Source: an uncultured Tessaracoccus sp. (GTDB taxonomy: Bacteria; Actinomycetota; Actinomycetes; Propionibacteriales; Propionibacteriaceae). Taken from it: a DNA stretch of 64,000 nucleotides. The notes beneath the pieces are model-generated. The model had not been told where the DNA came from. It saw only the letters and a list, made by a program, of their open reading frames with translations, and made no database searches. Position 1 is the stretch's first letter, and every line of letters starts with the position of its first letter. Of the stretch, positions 33,063-41,127 are shown piece after piece. A program made the translations under genes and the position numbers. The DNA lies in NCBI RefSeq assembly GCF_943914565.1, contig NZ_CALUCN010000002.1:62001-126000 (forward strand). The letters run 5' to 3'.

Positions 33063-34028
33063 TTATTCTTCCGGAAGGGACTGTTCGCCGTCCGCGATCG
33101 CAGCACGGGCCGTGAGCACCCGGTCGAGCACGACGAGCGCGACGACGATCAGCGCCCCCGCGATCGCCAGCGCCGCGACGAGGGTCACGTCACCGTCGGG
33201 TCCGAGGGCGTTCCCACGTTGATCCTGCCACGGCCAGAGCGCACGCAGGCTGCCCAGCAGCAATCCCGACATCGCGAACATCATGCCCGTGTGGTGACGG
33301 GCCAGCAGCCAGTGGAGGATGCGGACGAACAGCACGAGACCGGTGAGGGCGCCGAGCCCGAACACCGCGACGTAGCCCAGGTCGCGCTGGTCGACCGCGG
33401 CCAGCGTCGGGGCGTAGAGACCGATCACGAGCAGGAAGAACGACCCGGAGACGCCGGGCAGCGCGAGCGCGCAGACCGCGACGGCCGCCGCACCGAAGAC
33501 GAGCCACGGCTGCGGGTCCTCGATCACGCGTCCACCACCCGCCGAGGTGAGGAACGCCGCCACCGCAGCGGTGCCGGCGAGGACCAGCACGTAGGCCCAG
33601 GACCGCTGGCGGCGGTACCCCCGTCGGTCGATCATGAGCAGCGGCACCGCCACCGATGCGGCAACCATGCCGAGGAACAGCCCGCGCGAGAGCGTCGGGG
33701 TCTGGGTGACGAACCGCTCCATCGTGCCGGCGAGCGAGAGCACCAGCACCGCCATGCCGACGAGCATCGGCACGACGAGCCACCACTCGACGCGGGCGAG
33801 GTGGTGGCGGGCGCCGTCGCGACGGTCGGGGCCGACGACGAGTGCCTTCACCGCGCTGATGAGGTGGTTGCCGGCGTCGAGGGCACGCTCGTAGACGCCG
33901 GTGACGAGCGCGATGGTGCCGCCGGAGACGCCGGGGATCAGCTCGGCCAGGCCGATGAGTCCGCCGCGCACGACGTTGAACAGCACCTCCGGCGCGCTCG
34001 GCCGGGGGTGGGGTTGGAGCTCAGCCAT
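33063..34028 (-). CDS. DUF368 family membrane protein (polyprenyl-phosphate translocase family)
   Basis: A 321-aa protein with eight to nine hydrophobic segments and the family hallmark duplicated: 'LIGLAELIPGVSGGTIALVTGVYE' near the N-terminus and 'ALALPGVSGSFFLLVIGLYAP' in the second half. Members (PopT) were shown to recycle undecaprenyl phosphate across the membrane for cell-wall synthesis. The assignment here is by family only. GAAAGG lies before the ATG at 34028. The gene follows lemA on the same strand, but a terminator hairpin separates them. Confidence 0.85.
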   Translation of the reverse strand: MAELQPHPRPSAPEVLFNVVRGGLIGLAELIPGVSGGTIALVTGVYERALDAGNHLISAVKALVVGPDRRDGARHHLARVEWWLVVPMLVGMAVLVLSLAGTMERFVTQTPTLSRGLFLGMVAASVAVPLLMIDRRGYRRQRSWAYVLVLAGTAAVAAFLTSAGGGRVIEDPQPWLVFGAAAVAVCALALPGVSGSFFLLVIGLYAPTLAAVDQRDLGYVAVFGLGALTGLVLFVRILHWLLARHHTGMMFAMSGLLLGSLRALWPWQDQRGNALGPDGDVTLVAALAIAGALIVVALVVLDRVLTARAAIADGEQSLPEE

Positions 34029-34064
34029 GATGGGCCTTTCGTGGATGGGGCGGCGTCCGGCACG

Positions 34065-34103
34065 CACGCGCGCCCCGTGCCTGGCCGGCACGGGGCGCGC
34101 GTG
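34065..34103 (-). terminator. terminator after lemA
   Basis: A perfect 17-bp stem CACGCGCGCCCCGTGCC (34065-34081) with 34087-34103 and a 5-nt loop lies about 40 nt past the lemA stop on the minus strand. Confidence 0.75.
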
Positions 34104-34140
34104 TCGTGGGAGCCGAGGGGTCGTCGGGGTCAGCCGCGGG

Positions 34141-34746
34141 TCACTGGCCGGCGGGGCCGTTGCCGAAGTTGACCTGCGGGGACTGCCGCACGACGGGGTC
34201 GTTGGCCTCGAAGTACGTTGCCTTCTCGAAGTGGCCGGCGTTGGCGACGAAGTTGCTCGGCACCGACTCGATGCGCGTGTTGTAGTCGCGCACGTTGGCG
34301 TTGTAGAAGCGGCGACCGGCTGCGATGCGGTCCTCGGTGTCGGCCAGCTGGCGCTGCAGCTGCAGGAAGTTCGCGTTCGAGCGGACCTCCGGGTAGGCCT
34401 CGACGGAGACGATCAGGTTGCGGATCTGCTGCGACAGCTCGGACTCGGCCTGGGCACGCGCCTCGGTGGGGCCGTGCCCGGCATTGTCGGCGAGCTGACG
34501 GGCCTGGTTGCGCAGCTCGACGATCGACTCCAGCGTGCCGCGCTCGTGGGCGCTCGCACCCCGGACCGTCTCGACGAGGTTCGGGATCAGCTCGTGGCGT
34601 CGAGTGAGCTCGACGTCGATCTGGCGCCAGGACTCCTGGATGACGTTGCGGCCCGACACCAGCTTGTTGTGCGTGCCGATCCACCACAGGACCAGCAGCA
34701 GCGCGATGACGAGCACGACGACGATCGGGATGACGATGTATTCCAC
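34141..34746 (-). CDS. LemA family protein
   Basis: A 201-aa protein with one N-terminal membrane helix ('VIPIVVVLVIALLLVLWWIG') followed by the helical LemA core: 'NKLVSGRNVIQESWRQIDVELTRRHELIPNLVETVRG', 'SELSQQIRNLIVSVEAYPEVRSN' and 'FLQLQRQLADTEDRIAAGRRFYNANVRDYNTRIE'. The function of LemA is not settled. AAGGAGA precedes the GTG at 34746. Confidence 0.92.
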   Translation of the reverse strand: MEYIVIPIVVVLVIALLLVLWWIGTHNKLVSGRNVIQESWRQIDVELTRRHELIPNLVETVRGASAHERGTLESIVELRNQARQLADNAGHGPTEARAQAESELSQQIRNLIVSVEAYPEVRSNANFLQLQRQLADTEDRIAAGRRFYNANVRDYNTRIESVPSNFVANAGHFEKATYFEANDPVVRQSPQVNFGNGPAGQ

Positions 34747-34846
34747 GAGATCTCTCCTTCTAGAGGTCTGCCACGTCAACGGTACCAGCGACGTGGTCCG
34801 GTTCCGGCGCGCTCGCCCGGCCCCGCACGAGACGGCCGGGCCCCGG

Positions 34847-35380
34847 TCAGAGCCCGAGGTCCTCCAACCCGACGGCGTAGCGGTACTCGAGCCCCGCGTC
34901 GGCGATGCGCTCCGCGGCCCCCGTCGCGCGGTCGACGACGACCGCCACCGCGACCACCTCGGCGCCGGCCTCACGCACGGCATCGACGGCGGTGAGGGCC
35001 GAACCCCCCGTCGTGGAGGTGTCCTCGACGACGAGCACCCGGCGGCCGCGCACGTCGGCGCCCTCGATGCGGCGCTGGAGGCCGTGGGTCTTGGCCTCCT
35101 TGCGCACGACGAACGCGTCGAGCCGGTCGCCGTCGGCCGCGGCGGCGTGGAGCATCGCGGTGGCGACGGGGTCCGCGCCGAGCGTGAGGCCGCCCACGGC
35201 GTCGAAGTCGAGGTCGCGGGTGAGGTCGCGCATCACCGTCCCGACGAGGGGCGCGGCCTCGCCGTCGAGGGTGACGCGGCGCATGTCGACGTAGTAGTCG
35301 GCCTCCTTGCCGGAGGCGAGGGTGACGCGGCCGTGGATCACGGCGAGGCGGCGGATGTGGTCGACGAGTGCGTCCTTCAT
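34847..35380 (-). CDS. pyrE: orotate phosphoribosyltransferase
   Basis: A 177-aa type I phosphoribosyltransferase of pyrimidine synthesis (orotate + PRPP to OMP). 'VTLASGKEADYYVDMRRVTL' forms the orotate site, 'FVVRKEAKTHG' supplies catalytic lysines, and 'RVLVVEDTSTTGGSALTAVDAV' is the PRPP-binding motif. The ATG overlaps the stop of the upstream sortase-like gene (ATGA), an unusual pairing of a biosynthetic and an envelope gene. Confidence 0.94.
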   Translation of the reverse strand: MKDALVDHIRRLAVIHGRVTLASGKEADYYVDMRRVTLDGEAAPLVGTVMRDLTRDLDFDAVGGLTLGADPVATAMLHAAAADGDRLDAFVVRKEAKTHGLQRRIEGADVRGRRVLVVEDTSTTGGSALTAVDAVREAGAEVVAVAVVVDRATGAAERIADAGLEYRYAVGLEDLGL

Positions 35381-36030
35381 GGCTGTTCCTCCTTGGTGAG
35401 CACCGCGAACGCGACCGAGCGGTCGGCGGTGGGGACGGGATCCTGGTCGGCGGTGAGGGTGAGCACGGCTTCGTGCGGGTCGACGTCCTTGCCGGGGACG
35501 GGGTCGAGCACCCACGAGGCGTCGGCGGCGACGGTGAGGTCGGCCGGCGCGACGCGCACGGCGTAGGTGTAGCGGTGCAGGCGGGTGGTGACGACGACCT
35601 CGTCGCCCGCGCGGAGTTGCTCGATCCGCGCGAAGGGCCGGGCCCCGTCGTGTGCACGTCCGGCGATCGCGACGTTGCCCGCCTCGCCGGGGAGGTCGGT
35701 GGTGGGGTACCAGCCGACGCCGCGGTGCAGGGCGTCGTCGTCGGTGCCGGCGAGCACCGGCACGCGAACGTCCAGTCGAGGGATCTCGAGCAGCCACAGC
35801 GCGTCGCCCTCCGTCGGCAGCGGCAGCTCCGCCTCGACGCGGGGGTTGCCCTCGGGCTGCTGCGCGAGGAGCCGTTCGACCTGCGTGAGCGTCTCGCTGG
35901 TGGCGCGCTCGGCGTCGCGGCGGTCGAGGACTCGCCAGCCGTACCAGCCGGCGACGGCGATCGCGCCCGAGACGAGGAGCGCCACCACGCACCACACGCC
36001 TGCGGGGACGCGGCGCTCCTGCTTGGACAT
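35377..36030 (-). CDS. sortase-fold protein lacking the catalytic Cys and His (pseudo-sortase)
   Basis: A 217-aa protein with one N-terminal transmembrane helix ('GVWCVVALLVSGAIAVAGWYGW') and a class E/F-like sortase beta barrel. Class members read 'AGHRxT.G.PF' and 'TLTTC.P'; here the first is 'IAGRAHDGARPF' and the second 'LTLTADQDPVPTADRSVAFAVL'. The active-site histidine is displaced and the cysteine is absent, while the terminal Arg region is kept. It cannot be a normal transpeptidase, so a binding or structural role is possible. It overlaps pyrE by 4 nt. Confidence 0.75.
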   Translation of the reverse strand: MSKQERRVPAGVWCVVALLVSGAIAVAGWYGWRVLDRRDAERATSETLTQVERLLAQQPEGNPRVEAELPLPTEGDALWLLEIPRLDVRVPVLAGTDDDALHRGVGWYPTTDLPGEAGNVAIAGRAHDGARPFARIEQLRAGDEVVVTTRLHRYTYAVRVAPADLTVAADASWVLDPVPGKDVDPHEAVLTLTADQDPVPTADRSVAFAVLTKEEQP

Positions 36031-36071
36031 GGGGCCATTGTTGCGCATCCGCGCGCGGACCATCGGCTGCC

Positions 36072-36887
36072 CTAGCCGCCGAGCCAGAGCTTGGACCCGC
36101 CGGGACCCGGCGACGGGGCCGCGTCCTCGTCGGTGAACGGCTCGGCCCCGCCCGGCCACCGTCTGGCCTCGCGACCCGTGAGCCACCGGTAGCCGCCGGT
36201 CACGCCGGCCGACGCGCGAGTGATGCCGGCGGCGTCGGGCGCCTGGAGCGCGCCGACGAGCAGCAGGTTGCCGAAGCGTCGCCCCTTGTGGACGGAGGGT
36301 TCCGCCCCGACGAGGGCGTGGCGCCAGCGCGCCTGCACGGCCGCGGCGGCGCGACGCGCCCAGTCGAAGGGCGCGCGGTCGGTGCAGTTGAGGATCACGA
36401 CGCCCTGCCCCCGCACGACCCGGCGCACCTCGTCGAATGCCTCGGCGGTGACGAGGTCGGCGGGCACCCGGGCGCCGTCGAACGCGTCGATCACGACCGC
36501 ATCGGCCCACTCGTCGGGCATCGCGGCGAGGCCGCTGCGCCCGTCGACGTCGCGGACCTTGATCCCGGAGCGCCGCGGGAGGGGCACGGTGCGGCGGACC
36601 TCGTCGGTGAGGGCGACGTTGGGTTCGCAGACCACCTGCGCGGTCTGCGGGCGGCGCCACGCCACCCAGCGCGGGATCGTGAGCCCGCCGCCACCCAGGT
36701 GGACGACGCGCAGCCGGGTGTCGGCCTCCGCGCGCAGCACCGTGTGGTCGAGGATGATCGCCACCTGCTGGACGTACTCGTAGGCGAGGAAGTCCGGGCG
36801 CGACGGGTCCACCCAGGACTGCTGCGTGTCGCCGAACGCGACGCGGAACGCGCCGGGCACGTCCGGGTCGGGGCTCAGGTAGCTCAT
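36072..36887 (-). CDS. spermidine synthase-like methyltransferase-fold protein
   Basis: A 271-aa Rossmann-fold protein of the spermidine-synthase-like family common in Actinobacteria. The cofactor loop is 'LRVVHLGGGGLTIPRWVAWRRP', followed by 'VVCEPNVALTDEVRR' and 'ADAVVIDAFDGARVPADLVTAEAFDEVRRVVRGQGVVILN'. It may transfer propylamine or methyl groups, or bind a nucleoside cofactor without true polyamine synthesis; no adjacent speD gene is visible. TAGGCT lies 8 nt upstream of the ATG. Confidence 0.8.
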   Translation of the reverse strand: MSYLSPDPDVPGAFRVAFGDTQQSWVDPSRPDFLAYEYVQQVAIILDHTVLRAEADTRLRVVHLGGGGLTIPRWVAWRRPQTAQVVCEPNVALTDEVRRTVPLPRRSGIKVRDVDGRSGLAAMPDEWADAVVIDAFDGARVPADLVTAEAFDEVRRVVRGQGVVILNCTDRAPFDWARRAAAAVQARWRHALVGAEPSVHKGRRFGNLLLVGALQAPDAAGITRASAGVTGGYRWLTGREARRWPGGAEPFTDEDAAPSPGPGGSKLWLGG

Positions 36888-36990
36888 CGCAGGCGAGCCT
36901 ACCGACGTGAGTCCGGCCGGGTGCGGTCGCCGGGGAGGTGGGGGCGCCGGTAGGAGCCGTGGTGGGGAGCGTTCTCCCCTCCCCCCGCGC

Positions 36991-37104
36991 CGCCCACACC
37001 GTGCACGAAACGCCGTGCAACCCCACCGTCGGGGCCGAAAAGCGTCCTGTACAGCGACACACACGGCGTTTCGTGTACACCGACGGGGGGCCGGCCGCGC
37101 AGCG
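36991..37104 (+). repeat. family B repeat, copy 1, left direct repeat of the toxin-antitoxin-like module
   Basis: A 114-nt element with inverted-repeat ends GTGCACGAAACGCCGTG (37001-37017) and CACGGCGTTTCGTGTAC (37062-37078). It is about 92% identical (9 mismatches by eye) to 37654-37767 in the same orientation, and the pair brackets two small genes. Confidence 0.88.
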
Positions 37105-37180
37105 AGGTCGCGGTGGTTGCGCCGCCAGTGCTGGCAGTCAGGCTTTACAGACCGCACGAGTGGCAACTAGAGTTACCACC

Positions 37181-37390
37181 GTGGAGATCAAAGGAAGCGC
37201 ACACAAGCATGGCGTCACGGACGCCGACGTGCTCCACGCCGTCGGCAACGCCATGTTCGTGCACTTCTTCGACGACTATCGAATGATCGTCGGCCCGACG
37301 GAGGACGGCTCCTTGCTCGAGGTGGCGATCAACCTCGACGGGCAGATCTTCCACGCGATGACAGCTCGCCCCAAGTTTCTGAGAAGGTGA
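37181..37390 (+). CDS. small RelE/DUF4258-like toxin candidate
   Basis: A 69-aa protein ('AHKHGVTDADVLHAVGNAMFVHFFDDYRMIVGPTEDGSLLEVAINLDGQIFHAMTARPKF'). The 'HxxxHGVTDADVLHA' helix, the central 'MIVGPT..G.LLEVAI' strands and the terminal 'IFHAMTARPKFL' match a group of small proteins that pair with HTH antitoxins. I can suggest, not prove, a toxin role. GTG 37181 has TAGAGT 7 nt upstream, so it is leaderless. The next gene begins 6 nt after its stop. Both lie between family B repeats. Confidence 0.6.
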   Translation: MEIKGSAHKHGVTDADVLHAVGNAMFVHFFDDYRMIVGPTEDGSLLEVAINLDGQIFHAMTARPKFLRR

Positions 37391-37396
37391 TTCAGC

Positions 37397-37636
37397 ATGC
37401 GAACCGATGAAGAACTGCTCGCCGAGATCGAAGCGGGCGACGGGCCCGACCCGGTTGCCACGGTCAGCGGGGAGCTCGCCCGCGTGGCAGCCGCGATGAT
37501 GCAGGTCAACGCCGCCGAGCGCAAGCTCGACGCCGCGGTTGCCGAAGCCCGGGAGGCCGGCAACAGCTGGCAGAAGATCGGTGACGTCCTCGGGATGACC
37601 AGGCAGGGAGCGCTCAAGCGGTTCCGCGCCGCATGA
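37397..37636 (+). CDS. HTH-containing antitoxin-like protein
   Basis: A 79-aa protein, helical and charged in the first 50 residues, ending in a clear helix-turn-helix ('NSWQKIGDVLGMTRQGALKRF', about 56-76). Small proteins of this plan sit beside the preceding toxin-like family, and the DNA-binding end would allow autoregulation. AAGGTGA precedes the ATG, so it is probably translated from the same leaderless mRNA. Reversed order (toxin first) is unusual but known for several TA families. Confidence 0.65.
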   Translation: MRTDEELLAEIEAGDGPDPVATVSGELARVAAAMMQVNAAERKLDAAVAEAREAGNSWQKIGDVLGMTRQGALKRFRAA

Positions 37637-37653
37637 CGTGGGGCGGTCAGCAC

Positions 37654-37767
37654 CGCCCACGCCGTGCACGAAACGCCGCGCAAACCCGCCGTCGGGGCCA
37701 AAAAGCGCCCTGTACAGCGACACACACGGCGTTTCGTGCACACCGACGGGGGGTTGGCCGCGCAGCG
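37654..37767 (+). repeat. family B repeat, copy 2, right direct repeat of the module
   Basis: The inverted-repeat ends are GTGCACGAAACGCCGCG (37664-37680) and CACGGCGTTTCGTGCAC (37725-37741). It is the same length and orientation as 36991-37104. The MATE gene promoter (TAGGCT at 37794) begins just beyond it. Confidence 0.88.
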
Positions 37768-37806
37768 CAGCCAACCCCTTCGCGCAGCACGACTAGGCTT
37801 CGCCAC

Positions 37807-39114
37807 ATGTCCTTGACCCGACGTGTGCTCGCCCTCGCGATCCCGGCGTTCGCAGCGCTCGTCGCGCAGCCGCTGATGACGCTGGCCGACACGTGGATCG
37901 TCGGCCACCTCGGCACCCGGGCCCTCGCCGGGCTCGGCATCGGCGCCGTCGTGCTGACGACGCTCACGGGGATGATGATCTTCCTCGCCTACGGCTCCAC
38001 CGCGACGGTCTCGCGGCAGGTCGGGGCGGGCAACCACCGTCGCGCGCTCGAGCTCGGCATCCAGGCGATGTGGCTCGCGCTCGCGCTCGCCGCGGCACTC
38101 GTCGTGGTGACGTACCTGCTGGCCGACCTGCTCGTCGCGTGGCTCGGCGCCGAGGGCGACGTGGCCCGGCACGCCGCGACGTACCTGCGCTGGGCGCTGC
38201 CTGGCCTGCCGGGGATGCTCATCGCGCTCGCGGCGACGGGCACGTTCCGCGGGATGGAGGACGCGCGCACGCCGCTGTGGCTCATGGTCTCGGCCGCGGC
38301 GCTGAACCTCGTGCTCAACGTGTGGTTCGTACTCGGGTTACGGATGGGCATTGGCGGCGCCGGGCTCGGCACCGCGATCGCCGAGTCGGCGATGGGCCTC
38401 GTCGCGGCCGGCATCATCGCGGGCAAGGCCGGCCGGGCGGGCGCCCGTCGACGCGCGACGCCTGCCGACATGTGGCTGAACCTCCGCGTCGGCACGCCGC
38501 TGATGCTGCGCACCGTGACGATGCGCGTCTCGATCCTGCTCACCACCTACGTCGCCGCCGCGCAGGGCGAAGCCGGGCTCGCCGCGCACCACGTCGCGAT
38601 GCAGGTGTGGAACTTCCTCGCCAACGCCCTCGACGCGATCGCGATCGCCGGCCAGACGATCATCGGCACCGCCCTCGGCGCCTCGGACCGCAGCCAGGCG
38701 CGCGAGTTCACGTCGCGGATGACCAGGTGGGCGATCGGCGTCGGGGTGGTGCTGGGGCTCGTGGTCCTGCTCACGCACGTGCCCGTCGCGGACTTCTTCG
38801 CCCCCGACGACGAGGTGCGCCGGCTCACCGAGTGGGTGCTGTGGGTGGTGGCGGTCGCGCAACCGCTCGCTGGCTACGTGTTCCTGCTCGACGGGGTGCT
38901 GATTGGCGCCGGCGACGGCCCGTACCTCGCGAAGGCCGGCGTCATCGTGCTCATCATCTACGCGCCCCTTGCGCTCGCGGTGCTGTGGTTGCCGGCCGGG
39001 GCCGTCGGGCTGCTGGCGCTGTGGGTGGCGTTCTCGTTCGGCTACATGGGCGGCCGCGCCGTCACGTTGGGGTTGCGCGCCCGCGGCGACGGGTGGATGC
39101 GCCTCGGCGCCTGA
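37807..39114 (+). CDS. MATE family efflux transporter (DinF-like)
   Basis: A 435-aa membrane protein with twelve predicted transmembrane helices in two related halves. Family marks: 'LAIPAFAALVAQPLMTLADTWIVGHLG' at the N-terminus, 'LRWALPGLPGMLIALAATGTFRGMEDARTPLW', and the second-half counterpart 'AIAGQTIIGTALGASDRSQAREF' and 'DGVLIGAGDGPYLAKAGV'. It presumably exports organic cations or drugs by Na+/H+ antiport. TAGGCT (37794-37799) is 7 nt before ATG 37807, so the start is leaderless. Confidence 0.92.
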   Translation: MSLTRRVLALAIPAFAALVAQPLMTLADTWIVGHLGTRALAGLGIGAVVLTTLTGMMIFLAYGSTATVSRQVGAGNHRRALELGIQAMWLALALAAALVVVTYLLADLLVAWLGAEGDVARHAATYLRWALPGLPGMLIALAATGTFRGMEDARTPLWLMVSAAALNLVLNVWFVLGLRMGIGGAGLGTAIAESAMGLVAAGIIAGKAGRAGARRRATPADMWLNLRVGTPLMLRTVTMRVSILLTTYVAAAQGEAGLAAHHVAMQVWNFLANALDAIAIAGQTIIGTALGASDRSQAREFTSRMTRWAIGVGVVLGLVVLLTHVPVADFFAPDDEVRRLTEWVLWVVAVAQPLAGYVFLLDGVLIGAGDGPYLAKAGVIVLIIYAPLALAVLWLPAGAVGLLALWVAFSFGYMGGRAVTLGLRARGDGWMRLGA

Positions 39115-39137
39115 CCCACCGTCGGGCGGCGGGTGGT

Positions 39138-39776
39138 TCAGCCCGCCAGCACGGCGTGCAGGAGCGCACGCAGTGCGTCGGCAAGGTCGGCCGGCGTGCG
39201 GGGCGCACGGCCGTCCGCGGCCCGCGCCTCGCCGTCGGTCTCGGCGCCGACGCCGGCCTCCCCCGTGCTGCGCAGGGCGGGGACGTGCACGAACAGCGCG
39301 GGCACGTCGAGCCCGTGGGCGACGTAGGTGACGAAGTTGCACACGTAGCGGCCCGCGTCGTCGCTCACGGCCGAGGCCCAGCCGGCGTCGCGGATGGCCG
39401 CGGCGGCCGCGCCCACGTCGACGCGCGTCTCCAGGCGTGAGGGCCCGTCGGGGGTGATCGGCTCGCCGTCGGGTTGGCGTCCGGCGTTGTCGGGGATGCG
39501 GGCACGCATCTCGTTGACGCCCCAACGCTCAGGCGTGACGGCCTCGCGCCGGCCGGCCTCGCCGAGGCAGAGCACCAGATCGGGCCGGTGGCGATCCACG
39601 GCGCGACGCAGTGGCGCCTCGTCGAACTCCACCGGCAACCGCTCCCCGACGAGGTGCGCGCCCCCGTCCCACGAGGCCAGCAGGGCGTCGAGGGCCGCCA
39701 TCGAGGCGTTCTCGGTGTCGCCGCCGAACGGCTCGAACCCCGTCACGAGCACCGTCCGTTCCTGCTCAGTACCCAC
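39138..39776 (-). CDS. pcp: pyroglutamyl-peptidase I
   Basis: A 212-aa cysteine peptidase of family C15 removing N-terminal pyroglutamate. The catalytic triad is intact: E83 in the 'LGEAGRREAVTPERWGVN' segment, C146 in 'GRYVCNFVTYVAHG', and H164 in 'ALFVHVPAL'. 'VLVTGFEPFGG' near the N-terminus is diagnostic. The GTG at 39776 follows GGAGGAG with 7-nt spacing. It overlaps the upstream DUF1707 gene by 11 nt, forming a three-gene minus-strand operon. Confidence 0.93.
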   Translation of the reverse strand: MGTEQERTVLVTGFEPFGGDTENASMAALDALLASWDGGAHLVGERLPVEFDEAPLRRAVDRHRPDLVLCLGEAGRREAVTPERWGVNEMRARIPDNAGRQPDGEPITPDGPSRLETRVDVGAAAAAIRDAGWASAVSDDAGRYVCNFVTYVAHGLDVPALFVHVPALRSTGEAGVGAETDGEARAADGRAPRTPADLADALRALLHAVLAG

Positions 39777-40329
39777 GTGCCTGCTCCTCCCGTTCGATGC
39801 GCTCGACGGCGCGGCGTGCCTCCCACAGCCCTGAGCCGTGCACCCGACGGTGTTCCCGCACCGCCTCGTCTCGCCGGCCCTCGCGCACCAACTGGCGCAC
39901 ACCCTCGTCCTCGGCGTTCGCGAGGGTGGGCCTCGCCGTGCGGCTCGCCAGCCGGCGCTCACGCGCGGGCAGCACGACCCACACCCAGATCGCCGCCACC
40001 AGCAGCAGCGGCCACAGCCGGAATCCGGTCAGGAGCACGATGATGAACGCGCCCCACCAGATCCACTGCCGGCCGTCGTCCTCGGCCTCGGGTGCAGGCG
40101 GCCTCGCCACGACGGGGGCCGGGGGCGCCGTCGGGTAGGGCTCGCCGGGCAGGTCCGCGAACAGCGCGAGGAGATCGCCGCGGGTGCGCGACTCGAGCGC
40201 GGCCGACGAACGCTCCTGGAACTCCTCCATCGTGAGCCGGCCCGCCGCGAGGTGCTGCGACAGCCGGTGGGCGGCCTCGTCGCGCTCGGCGTCGCCGACG
40301 CGCACGTCGCGGTCGAGCGGACCCGTCAC
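39766..40329 (-). CDS. DUF1707 and membrane-domain protein
   Basis: A 187-aa protein. The N-terminal DUF1707 (SHOCT-like) region is recognisable: 'VRVGDAERDEAAHRLSQHLAAGRLTMEEFQERSSAALESRTRGDLLALFADLP'. A Pro/Ala linker, two short hydrophobic helices (about 90-120) and a charged C-terminal helix ('AVREHRRVHGSGLWEARRAVERIE') follow. DUF1707 proteins are actinobacterial and mostly uncharacterised. Both ends overlap neighbouring genes (ATGA upstream, 11 nt with pcp). Confidence 0.82.
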   Translation of the reverse strand: MTGPLDRDVRVGDAERDEAAHRLSQHLAAGRLTMEEFQERSSAALESRTRGDLLALFADLPGEPYPTAPPAPVVARPPAPEAEDDGRQWIWWGAFIIVLLTGFRLWPLLLVAAIWVWVVLPARERRLASRTARPTLANAEDEGVRQLVREGRRDEAVREHRRVHGSGLWEARRAVERIEREEQARGY

Positions 40330-41117
40330 CGCGCGGTCCTCGGGCCCACCCGCAGTTCGTCGGGCATCGGGGCGGGCTCGAGCTCCTCGTCGTCACGGCA
40401 CTCGAGGAAGGCCATCGCCCCGTCGACGACCGTGAGCGTCACGGTGACCGGCCGTCCCGCGGACTCGCCGCGGGCGATGACCGGGAAGTCGTAGTGATCC
40501 CCCTGCGAGCGCGGCGCGGCCTCGTCCACGACCAGCCCGACGGACCCGTCGGCCATCGTGCCGCGCTGCCGCGCGGACTCGAGCTGCGCCCGGAGCTCGG
40601 GCGCGCCCCAGTCGTCGGTGGCGCCGAGCATGCCCTCGATCACGTGCCGCACCCCGGGCTCGAGCTCCACCACCGGCTCCTCCAGCCCGACGGCGGTCGC
40701 GCCCCAGCGCGGATACGCCGGCTGGAGCACCAGGGACCAGGCCCCGACCGCCGCCGTCGCGGCCGCCATCCAGGCCCTCGGCCGGCGCGAGCCGAGTGCG
40801 GTGAGCGCGTCGGTCACCCACGCGTCGGCCGCGAGGGCGGGTCGTCGCACGCAGGCCGTGAGGCCGGCAGCGGCCAGGCCCTGGGCCGAGGGGCCGCAGC
40901 GGGTCGCGCCACCGTCGGGGAGATCCCCGAGCAGCGCACGTTCCTGCGCCGCGGACTCCGCGACGACCAGCCCGCTCAGCGCGGAGACCGCGGCCCAGTA
41001 GGCCGCCCGCCACACGCCGCGGAGGCGGCGGGGCTCGACCAGCGTCAGCCCCGTCGCGGCCGCGAGCACCGCGACCTCCCGCCAGCGCGACGGGCGTCCT
41101 CCCCTGCCTGCACTCAT
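40326..41117 (-). CDS. hypothetical protein with N-terminal hydrophobic segments, 263 aa
   Basis: I do not recognise a family. Hydrophobic stretches (about 15-27, 36-54 and 115-131) suggest membrane association. The C-terminal half is a soluble domain with 'VVELEPGVRHVIEGMLGATDDWGAPELRAQLESARQRG' and 'GDHYDFPVIARGESAGRPVTVTLTVVDGAMAFLECRDDEE'. The ATG at 41117 has TAACCT 7 nt upstream (leaderless), with this -10 lying inside the end of clpB. First of three overlapping genes with DUF1707 and pcp. Confidence 0.65.
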   Translation of the reverse strand: MSAGRGGRPSRWREVAVLAAATGLTLVEPRRLRGVWRAAYWAAVSALSGLVVAESAAQERALLGDLPDGGATRCGPSAQGLAAAGLTACVRRPALAADAWVTDALTALGSRRPRAWMAAATAAVGAWSLVLQPAYPRWGATAVGLEEPVVELEPGVRHVIEGMLGATDDWGAPELRAQLESARQRGTMADGSVGLVVDEAAPRSQGDHYDFPVIARGESAGRPVTVTLTVVDGAMAFLECRDDEELEPAPMPDELRVGPRTAR

Positions 41118-41127
41118 GCGACCAAGG

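Noticed and set aside
36991..37767. Interpretation of the repeats around the TA-like pair as IS terminal repeats with a transposase inside
   Set aside because: The enclosed genes encode 69- and 79-aa proteins with no transposase motif, and the repeats are direct, each with its own inverted ends.
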